DNA from: Thiobacillaceae bacterium
GTDB taxonomy: Bacteria > Pseudomonadota > Gammaproteobacteria > Burkholderiales > Thiobacillaceae
Direction of reading: 5' to 3'
NCBI GenBank assembly: GCA_012274165.1
Contig: JAAPAA010000295.1
Location: forward strand, 1 to 6,552
DNA: 6,552 bases
In this document: positions 1 through 5,900 of the stretch, one piece after another
Layout: every line of letters begins with the position of its first letter
How positions within the stretch are numbered: position 1 is the first letter of the stretch
Made by a program: the position numbers and the translations under genes
Notes under the pieces: generated by a model
Told to the model about the DNA's origin: nothing
Seen by the model: the letters and a program-made list of their open reading frames with translations, nothing else
Database searches by the model: none

Positions 1-12
1 CAGAGCCTGTAA

Positions 13-134
13 CTATGCAGAGCGCGGTGAGCCCGAGCACGCCTGCCGACCCAGCGGACGGCGGTGCCGGGTGCCGCGGACCTACGCATAGTTGACTTCT
101 ATGCATAGGGGTCGCTATGGATAGCTTTGCATAG
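13..134. repeat. Cluster of five CTATGCATAG-like 10-mers in non-coding DNA
   Basis: Copies read on the plus strand: CTATGCAGAG (13-22), CTACGCATAG (82-91), CTATGCATAG (99-108, a perfect palindrome), CTATGGATAG (115-124) and CTTTGCATAG (125-134). The last four are crowded into 53 bp. AACTATGC (11-18) and GCATAGTT (86-93) also form an inverted pair around a GC-rich segment. Function is unknown. Candidates are protein-binding sites, a small mobile or extragenic repeat, or folded RNA. The rest of 1-285 shows no credible gene and no attC. Confidence 0.6.
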
Positions 135-140
135 CGACCC
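109..140. repeat. Perfect 11-bp inverted repeat (hairpin)
   Basis: GGGTCGCTATG (109-119) and CATAGCGACCC (130-140) match perfectly around a 10-nt loop, GATAGCTTTG. The arms include parts of the CTATGCATAG-like repeats. It lies about 150 bp downstream of the DJ-1/PfpI gene with no T-run on either side, so a conventional intrinsic terminator is unlikely. Confidence 0.65.
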
Positions 141-142
141 AC

Positions 143-156
143 TGCGGACTTCCGCA
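143..156. repeat. Short perfect hairpin TGCGGA-CT-TCCGCA
   Basis: TGCGGA (143-148) and TCCGCA (151-156) pair perfectly around a 2-nt centre, directly beside the larger hairpin at 109-140. Tandem hairpins like this are typical of extragenic repeat elements or of a strong RNA structure ending the DJ-1/PfpI transcript. Confidence 0.45.
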
Positions 157-285
157 TCTAAAGATTCGAAGCCCGAAACCGGACATTGATCTTGTAGGTG
201 ACCGCCCGCACAGATCGCCTCGCGAGACAGCGCATGAATGTGATTACCGCGATCGACCATGGGGGCCTCTGCGAGACTGAGTGCC

Positions 286-1038
286 TCAGTTGCCTTCGAC
301 AATTGCCGCGAAATCGCTGGCGAAGCGATGCGCGTCGCCCGGCCAGCGTGCTGAGACATAATTTCCGTCGCGCACCACAAAGCCCCGCTCCAAATGCGTT
401 GGCGAATCGCGGAGGATGGCTGGCGGACCAGCTTCAAAGTTGCTCTTCTGGGCAAGCGCGGTTGTCACTTCCTCTTGGACCGTGGTCGGGTATGTTCGAT
501 AGTAATTTCCCAGCCAAAGAGCGGTCAGCGCCCACGCGCCGAGTTCAAGTGTGCGAGTCAAGGCCGTGGTGCGGCGCTCATGCAGTACGGATCGACCATC
601 AGAAGCACGGGCTCTAGCGGCCAGCAATACTCCGTGGCAGATTGCGCCCACCGGCAGGCGGCGCGCGAACGCGTCGGCAACCAGTTTCTGAAGTTTGGCT
701 GACTCAAGGTAATACTTCATCCCTTGGGCGTGGCCACCAGGTAGTAAGAAGGCGTCGACCTTCTCAATTTCGATTTGTGCGTACTCCAAGGGTCGGAGGA
801 ACGCCGGACTTGCGGCCATTGCATCGTGCGCTGCGCGTCCGTTGGTATCGGCACATAGAAGTCGGTGCCAGGGCCCAAGTCCGGCTCCGTGAAGCATGCG
901 CTGGTCAGCCTGCGCGGCTTTGCCATCTGGAGTGGCGAAGCACACCGTGTGACCCCGACTGGTGAGTGTCTGCCAAGGCACGCCGGCTTCGGTGGGATCG
1001 AAGTCGCAGCTCGGAAGAAGCACGAGAACAACTGACAT
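286..1038 (-). CDS. DJ-1/PfpI (type 1 glutamine amidotransferase-like) family protein
   Basis: This is a complete 250-residue protein of the DJ-1/ThiJ/PfpI superfamily. The N-terminal strand SVVLVLLPS leads to the conserved acidic residue E17 in FDPTE. HTVCFATPDG (about 30-39) is the second strand. VDAFLLPGGHAQG (about 94-106) forms the oxyanion loop. AICHG (about 132-136) carries the nucleophile-elbow Cys134 followed by His135. The C-terminal DGNYVSARWPGDAHRFASDF is typical of the larger, Hsp31-like members, as is the length. Relatives act as deglycase/glyoxalase-like enzymes, chaperones or amidases. Which applies here cannot be told, but the Glu, Cys and His positions are intact, so an active enzyme is plausible. 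It is cytoplasmic. The start ATG at 1038 is about 45 bp inside the cassette, after the attC at 1079-1162; no good Shine-Dalgarno is visible. A 285-bp non-coding stretch follows its stop. Confidence 0.9.
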   Translation of the reverse strand: MSVVLVLLPSCDFDPTEAGVPWQTLTSRGHTVCFATPDGKAAQADQRMLHGAGLGPWHRLLCADTNGRAAHDAMAASPAFLRPLEYAQIEIEKVDAFLLPGGHAQGMKYYLESAKLQKLVADAFARRLPVGAICHGVLLAARARASDGRSVLHERRTTALTRTLELGAWALTALWLGNYYRTYPTTVQEEVTTALAQKSNFEAGPPAILRDSPTHLERGFVVRDGNYVSARWPGDAHRFASDFAAIVEGN

Positions 1039-1078
1039 GGTGCGGCTTGAAGACGAGGGTTGAACTATGGGAGTTGCG

Positions 1079-1162
1079 GCCTAATGCTCGCGTTGAGCGG
1101 CCGGGCGATAGCAGCCACCAAAGCTACGGTGGTTCACGTTCCGCTCGGACGCGTTGTTAGAT
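1079..1162 (-). other. attC recombination site after the methyltransferase cassette
   Basis: On the minus strand this 84-bp site begins with R'' ATCTAAC (1162-1156) followed by AACGCG, and L'' contains GAGCGG. It ends with CCGCTCAACGCGAGC and R' ATTAGGC (1085-1079). GAGCGG and CCGCTC (1141-1146 and 1095-1100) pair. Inside them CCACC/GGTGG (1115-1119, 1128-1132) form the terminal stem. The 3' half closely follows the common integron pattern GCTTAACTCAAGCGTTAGAT, which fixes the orientation as the same as the genes. The R' core reads ATT instead of the near-invariant GTT. Confidence 0.85.
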
Positions 1163-1801
1163 CTCACCGGATACACCCTTCCTCCGCCACACGCTTGCAA
1201 GCCAAGCCTGTTGCTCGAGCGGTAACCCCGGTGGACGATAGTAGTACTCCAACTCCGCGAACGCCGCTCGTTCAAGAAACGCGCGCCATGATTCGAGGTC
1301 GTGATACGCGCCATATCGCCCGTGATTCCAGCCTTCCTCGTTATTCCCCCGGGGGTTCGAGGTGAAGAGCACGCCATCGGGCTTGAGCGTAGCGTGCAAT
1401 TCGCTCAGTACGCGCGGGAGCTCTTTGCATGGCACGTGGAACAGCGAGGCGTTGGCGAAGATGCCGTGGAAGCGGCCGGCGGGAAGCTTCAGCGCGAGAA
1501 AATTCTGCTCCCAGACCTCGCAGCCGCTGTGCTCGCGTGCCATGGTGGCGAGCGGCGGGGAGCCCTCGAGCCCGATCGGCTCGTGACCTAGAGATCGAAA
1601 CGCCGCCAGGTCACGCCCAGGGCCGCAGCCGAAATCGAGTATGCGCAACGGCGGCGCACCGCGAATGTGCCGCAGCAGCGCCTCGATGTTCTGCTTCACA
1701 TCGTGGTCGCGCGTGCCTTCCCAGAAATCGGTGGCGCGCTCGTTGTAGTGCTCGAGCGTCCTCGCAGTGATTAGCGCCAAGTCCTCAAGCAGCTGTGTCA
1801 T
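1157..1801 (-). CDS. Class I SAM-dependent methyltransferase
   Basis: The product is a 214-residue, single-domain methyltransferase of the Methyltransf_11/25 type. Motif I, the SAM-binding glycine loop, is ILDFGCGPGRD at about 54-64. A strand ending in GLEGS places the acidic ribose-binding residue at about E79. A motif IV-like FHGIFANASLFHVP follows at about 111-124, then LSELHATLKPDGVLFTSNPRG at about 132-152. The substrate cannot be deduced; small molecules are usual for this type. It is cytoplasmic, with no signal or membrane segment. A GTG at 1804 directly precedes ATG 1801. I chose the ATG because AAGGA (1811-1807) sits 5 nt before it, but only 2 nt before the GTG. The gene fills its cassette, and its TAA stop (1159-1157) is part of the attC R'' box ATCTAAC, a common arrangement in integron cassettes. 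Confidence 0.92.
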   Translation of the reverse strand: MTQLLEDLALITARTLEHYNERATDFWEGTRDHDVKQNIEALLRHIRGAPPLRILDFGCGPGRDLAAFRSLGHEPIGLEGSPPLATMAREHSGCEVWEQNFLALKLPAGRFHGIFANASLFHVPCKELPRVLSELHATLKPDGVLFTSNPRGNNEEGWNHGRYGAYHDLESWRAFLERAAFAELEYYYRPPGLPLEQQAWLASVWRRKGVSGEI

Positions 1802-1806
1802 CACGA

Positions 1807-1811
1807 TCCTT
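1807..1811 (-). promoter_or_regulatory. Ribosome binding site of the methyltransferase gene
   Basis: AAGGA on the minus strand, 5 nt before ATG 1801. It is the only clear Shine-Dalgarno sequence among the genes here, and it favours ATG 1801 over the adjacent GTG 1804. Confidence 0.6.
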
Positions 1812-1833
1812 CGATTCCCTGGCGAGATCTAGC

Positions 1834-1904
1834 ATTCGACATGACCGACAGCCGGAAGCCAGCAAAGCTGGCTGGAGACTGTCCGCTCGATGCAGGGGTT
1901 AGGC
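1834..1904 (-). other. attC recombination site after the DUF2971 cassette
   Basis: On the minus strand this 71-bp site starts with a perfect R'' box, GCCTAAC (1904-1898), and ends with GTCGAAT (1840-1834), an R' box with C in place of the second T of GTT. Between them, GACAG/CTGTC (1847-1851 and 1879-1883) form an outer stem. A perfect 7-bp hairpin, AGCCAGC-AAA-GCTGGCT (1857-1873), forms the tip. Length, palindromic design and position, 33 bp before the methyltransferase start, all fit an integron attC. Confidence 0.83.
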
Positions 1905-1923
1905 ATATGTTCGCACAGGAACC

Positions 1924-2205
1924 TCATAGAGCCTCCCATTGAGCAAGGCAATGCTTGGCGAGGGCGGTGACCCAGCATGGTTCGTGAGGGTCGAAGGCCA
2001 AACCAAACGTCGGACTCACGACGAAGCCAGCGCGTTTGAAGGCCCCGGCACGCGACCCTGAGTCGTCCTAGCATTCTCGCAGTTCCTTGCCGAAAAGCAG
2101 TCACTCAATCCCAGGGTGCATGACTTGAACGCGGCTCAAGCGAGGGTAATGTTGGACGGTCAGGTGCCACTCGGCGGTGGCACCCGGAGAGATGCGGTAG
2201 CTCAT
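1924..2205 (-). pseudogene. Degraded small gene, about 93 codons with two in-frame stops
   Basis: A reading frame starts at ATG 2205, overlapping the DUF2971 stop by ATGA, and ends at TGA 1926-1924, 19 bp before the R'' box of the attC. It is interrupted by TGA at codon 35 (2103-2101) and TAG at codon 46 (2070-2068). All pieces are in one frame and read as plausible protein: MSYRISPGATAEWHLTVQHY at the start, LLFGKELRE between the stops, then AFKRAGFVVSPTFGLAFD and WVTALAKHCLAQWEAL at the end. The alternating hydrophobic and charged pattern of the last part looks coding. The total length is exactly 94 codons, so point nonsense mutations rather than frameshifts explain it. I do not recognise the family. 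Alternatives are that only the first 34 codons are translated, or that the frame is fortuitous. Confidence 0.5.
2163..2184. repeat. Perfect 8-bp inverted repeat (hairpin)
   Basis: GGTGCCAC (2163-2170) and GTGGCACC (2177-2184) flank a 6-nt loop. The hairpin sits just after the DUF2971 stop, inside the start of the broken small frame. No T-run follows on either strand, so it is not a standard intrinsic terminator. It might affect translation or mRNA stability, or be incidental to the coding sequence. Confidence 0.5.
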
Positions 2206-2891
2206 GAATTCTTCCTAGTTGACTTTGGCGGGCGCAACGTGACGGGTTTGACTTGATGCTGCTCCACCATTGCAAAACGACCGAATGCGGGTCGTGCCTT
2301 CCAGACGCGGACCGGCGCGGCTACTTCGCCAAGAAGGTCAACAACTTTCGCAGTCGTCCATGTGCAGCGATGCCCGATGATTACCGCGCGCAACTGCACT
2401 TGCGGTCCAAAGTCGGTGTAGTAGAGCCCGTTGTTTGGGTCAGGTGTCTTCAGTGCTGCGAGCGTTCGCCGCTCTTGTTCCGACGCCCAAGCTGTGCTCT
2501 TTGTAGTCAGAACTTTGTTGAGTAACTCAACTGAGAGGCCGTGGTGCGGCAGGTGCGCACCAAACTCGACGTCGATCTTCTCGTCCGTGTAATCCACCGT
2601 GCTAACCAGCTTGTCCTCGACCTCGAACCCTAGGCAGACGCCTGCGTGCTTATCGGCGTAATGTGCCCACATCATTGGGTTGTCCCACACCGCACCAAAG
2701 CAAATCATGCCTGTGCGTTCATTGTGATACTTCTCGATCATCTTGACGATCTGGCGCCGACTTGGCTCCCGGCTGTCGATCAGGTTGAGTTCGAACGGAT
2801 CGTTCGCCTCGTAGAAACGTGAGAGCTTTAGCCGGCGCTCCTTCAAGATCACTTCGGCCCACTTCGCAGCAGTCATGTAGTACAGGCGCAT
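2202..2891 (-). CDS. DUF2971 domain protein
   Basis: This is a complete 229-residue protein. The signature of the DUF2971 family (function unknown) is visible. An N-terminal LYYMTAAKWAEVIL with LKLSRFYEANDPFEL (about 3-35) matches the family's 'fNDPfE' element. The core FGAVWDNPMMWAHYADKHAGVCLGF (about 65-89) matches the family's 'mWahYa..h.G.c..F' element. KSTAWASEQERR (about 131-142) and VIIGHRC (about 171-177) are the later conserved elements. There is no signal peptide or membrane helix, so it is probably cytoplasmic. The start ATG at 2891 lies about 55 bp inside the cassette and shows no strong Shine-Dalgarno. Its TGA overlaps the ATG of the next small frame (ATGA), which suggests translational coupling before that frame decayed. 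The biochemical role is unknown. The family occurs widely in accessory regions, which hints at, but does not show, a defence or stress role. Confidence 0.88.
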   Translation of the reverse strand: MRLYYMTAAKWAEVILKERRLKLSRFYEANDPFELNLIDSREPSRRQIVKMIEKYHNERTGMICFGAVWDNPMMWAHYADKHAGVCLGFEVEDKLVSTVDYTDEKIDVEFGAHLPHHGLSVELLNKVLTTKSTAWASEQERRTLAALKTPDPNNGLYYTDFGPQVQLRAVIIGHRCTWTTAKVVDLLGEVAAPVRVWKARPAFGRFAMVEQHQVKPVTLRPPKSTRKNS

Positions 2892-2940
2892 GCGTGTCTC
2901 AGGAGAGCGGCAGTGCTGCAGAAGAGGATTCGTGTGTGAC

Positions 2941-2999
2941 GCCTAACATCGTTGCGGCTAGCCATCACCCCGTGCGTATTTCATCTCACCGCGTTCGGG
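2941..2999 (-). other. Putative attC recombination site (weaker), after the giant gene
   Basis: Read on the minus strand, the 3' half is good: CCGCAACGAT followed by GTTAGGC (2947-2941), a perfect R' box (GTTRRRY). The 5' half is degenerate. CCCGAAC (2999-2993) can serve as R'' only with mismatches to RYYYAAC, and GCGG just inside it pairs with CCGC of the L' side. The inner region lacks the long stem seen in the other two sites. It overlaps the stop of the giant gene (TGA at 2988-2986) and lies about 50 bp before the DUF2971 start, exactly where a cassette junction is expected. Position supports the call more than structure does. Confidence 0.55.
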
Positions 3000-5900
3000 C
3001 ATGGACATCCTGCGAGTTGGCATCTGAGCGATAGCTTTCAGCGAGCCGACCAAGCAGTCGCGACGTCCGCGGATGGCTTATGGCTGTCGCACGTTGCCAT
3101 GCTCCATAGGCGCTTGCCAGGTCCCACTCCTGCACACCCCCATCACCCAGCCCGCGCGATGTCGCGCCCCTCAGATTGCACTTCCCAACGACAAACCCTT
3201 CCGCGAACTCCTCGATCCCGCCATAGCGTTCAAGAACTTCCCGGACCGATTCGTGGGGCCATAGGCCATCAGTGCCAAACGGTGAACTCGCAATTGCCTT
3301 TCCAAGTAGGTCGTCGACGATACGACCTTGCCGCTTCTCGGCCGCAAGCATGCGAATCGATTCAATGTTTGCCATGAGATCGCCGGGTTGCGACATGGCT
3401 TGCGGGGAAACCGCACTGAATGGTTCCCAATGATGGAGAATGCGCCACGCCTGGGTTGCTGCGGACTTCTGGACATCCGAAAGCTCCGACGGATCCTTCT
3501 TCGGTGTTCCTTCCGGAATGTAGATCAGCTCAACAAGCTGCAGCAGCAGCGGGGGGGCCGAAATCAGGTGTTCGTAGATTGCCAGCTCGTGTTGCGCCTG
3601 GTGCTCGAGCACCCCAAAATATATCCATTCCAAGTGTATGAGTTCCCCTGGCTGCAGGCGTTTGGAAGCGGACACTGACTTGAGGATCTGCGCAATGCAG
3701 TAAGCATCGCGCTGGGCACGTACTGGGTTTGCGTTCGCCTCCGAAACACCTGCTTCCAGCACCTCAACAACAAGCTGCACGTCGCCGTCAGCCGCCAGCC
3801 ATTCGCTCGTCATACTCGCTGCCAGAACGTCAATCGCGTCCAATGCCCGTCCCGCCACGAGCAAATTTCTTGCTGCGCGTTCGGCCTCTCGAGACCGACC
3901 GTTTAGGTGAATGGGCGCTTCTTTCCAGTAAGCTTCTCGGCACTCGGGACCAGCGGCTTCCACCATGTCCCATATTTCAGTTGATGGCGCGAGGGCCTGC
4001 AGGATTTTTGCCGTGCCACATTGCGTAAGGAAGTCAGGGCTGTCGGGTGTGCACCAGCGCTTCAGAAATTCCTGTGGCGCGAGTTCGTGGCGCGCAGCAG
4101 CGAGTCCTTGGGCGAAGTGTTGCTCACGCGCTTCTCCGCTATTTGCGCACTGCTTCAGCAATGCCGCTTCGATGTTCCGTTCAAGCGCGGCCTGTCCAGT
4201 ACAGAACCCCAACAGGTGAGGGTTCTCAAAATGTGGCAATGCTGCAATAAGCGAACTCGGGGCCCCTTTCACGAGCTCTTCGACAGCGGCAGCCCTGTCC
4301 GCATCGATACGCCGCTGCTCCTCCTTCCAATCCCGTGCTACGTCGGTTGGTCGCCCAGCTTGGTAGGAGAACAACCATGACAGGCGGGCGATGGGATCAG
4401 CAGGAACGAGCGACCCGTAGAGTGCTTCCAGTCGATCAAGGATATTCCGTGGGTACACCCAATCGACTTTTTCCTCCGCGCTGAACTGGTTGTGGTGGTG
4501 AAGAAGGGCGCGAAGTCGTGCCCAGAATCGGAGCCGCTCTTCTCCTTCTAGCTTGCGACCAAAGGCCTCGGCGCCTTGGAGCACCCGTTCCATGAGCGGT
4601 GGCTGCAGCGCCTTTAGGTTGGACAGGAGAAAGTGCCAGCGTTCGATGTCGTTCTCGGCCAGCTGAAGCAGGCGCTCGGCGATATCCTGTATTTCTGCCC
4701 AATAGTCCACCACGAGAACGGGCTGGCGCTGTCTCGGCGCCCAACCGCGCAGATCAGGCCGTGCTGTCGGGGTCGTGATCGTCATGCCGCTCGGCATCAA
4801 GGTCCTCCCGACATCCCACGCGACTTTCGGGTGATGCTGCGCGACCGAAGCAAACAATGTCTTGCGTTCGAGCGCGTTCAAGCTGCACTGCGGGTCGGCG
4901 GGAAGCAGTATTTCAGTGAGCGAACGCCCCGGCCGGTTGCTATAGCGCCCGCCCGGATCGTGTTCGGCCAGACCGGCAAGAACCATAGCGGCACGGCCTA
5001 CGTATTCTGGCGACCAAGTGAGCAGCTCTAAAGCCCAAAGTAGATCGGAATGAAGACATCCTCCATGGTCACCTTCCTCCTCGAAGAGATCGCATACCTG
5101 GGGCAGCGCCTCGCCCAGATCCGCCTCAAGGGCCGACAGGAACTGATCAGGCGACGCTTCCGCAAGTTCTCTCAGCTCGCCTCGAATGTGGCGCCAAAAG
5201 CTGGCATCGCGGTGCCGCTCAAAGATGCCACGGCACGCGCCGTCGATCCAGCTTTGCGCCCGCCGACCCGCGTAGCAGGCGGAGTCGTCGCGTCCCAGGA
5301 CGGCTGCGTGCACCAAACCGCCGGCCAGCCCATTCCTGAAGTGCTCGGAATGCGCCCGGCGTTTGTCGTAAACATCTGCCATCCAACGCTCTTCAGGTGC
5401 AAGCTCGAATCGGGGATCATCCTCGAGAAGAACATCGTGGGCGGTCTGAAGGAACGCCTTTAACTGCCGGGCGGTCAGCACGGGCTCCAGATGCTTCCAG
5501 GCTGCCGGCCGGGCATACACCTTCCAAACCGTTCCCGCGTGGCTCACTAAAGGCGACGGGCCGCCCTGATACGGCGTGAGAGCTCGCACGAACTCTTCGT
5601 AGCCAACTCCGGCGATCGCGGCAACCACCGTCTTGTCGGATTCGTTTCCATCATCCCACTCGCCAATGAGAATGGAAGCTGCGACCGCGACGCATGTCGG
5701 TGGCAATGCCCATGGGGGCGGTGGAGGCTCGACGAGGAGCAAGGTATGACGCACCCGTTCGAGGTAGCCGCCGGCATCCTGGCACCGCTGAAAGGCATCA
5801 TTACGATCCATGCCCAACTTCGCGAGGTGCTCGACTAGCGCCGTGATGGGCTGCGCGCCAAGCTCGATGACACCAGGGCTGCCTGCGCGGCTCGTCTTGA

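Larger units (their letters stand above)
1085..1839 (-). mobile_element. Integron gene cassette: methyltransferase
   Basis: The limits are the inferred strand-exchange points in the R' boxes of the attC sites at 1834-1904 and 1079-1162. The result is a compact cassette of about 755 bp with one gene, a 5' leader under 40 bp and a terminal attC containing the stop codon. This is the classical cassette design, and it is the best-supported unit in the window because both boundary sites are clear. Confidence 0.8.
1840..2946 (-). mobile_element. Integron gene cassette: DUF2971 gene plus broken small gene
   Basis: The limits are the inferred strand-exchange points, after the first base of the R' box in the attC-like site at 2941-2999 and in the attC at 1834-1904. 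This gives a cassette of about 1107 bp with genes and attC in the standard order: short 5' leader of about 55 bp, DUF2971 gene, a second small frame, then attC. The right limit depends on the weaker site. Two consecutive frames in one cassette is less common than one. Confidence 0.65.

Noticed and set aside
92..121. Possible plus-strand promoter: TTGACT (92-97) with TATGGA (116-121) 18 bp downstream
   Set aside because: The -10 match is weak and lies inside the hairpin and repeat cluster. No plus-strand gene follows, so the match is probably by chance.
109..156. Intrinsic terminator for the DJ-1/PfpI gene formed by the two hairpins
   Set aside because: Neither hairpin is followed by a T-run on the minus strand, and they lie about 130-180 bp after the stop codon.
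198..617. 139-codon plus-strand frame opposite the DJ-1/PfpI gene
   Set aside because: It is antisense to a well-recognised protein, has Arg/Ser/Pro-rich low-complexity composition and resembles no family. It is a shadow of the real gene.
1829..2104. 91-codon minus-strand frame running through the attC
   Set aside because: It reads through the entire attC, is rich in Arg, Cys and Trp, and lies out of frame over the better-supported broken small gene. It is more likely fortuitous.
3551..3557. G7 run (C7 in the gene) beside CAG repeats, a possible phase-variation tract near codon 998 of the giant gene
   Set aside because: Seven bases is short for a contingency tract and the frame is intact across it (PPLLLQL). 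No further evidence supports slippage.
4633..5463. Plus-strand frames of 132 and 137 codons (4633-5031, 5050-5463) inside the giant gene
   Set aside because: They are antisense to a continuous 1188-codon frame with consistent protein character and show no recognisable domains.
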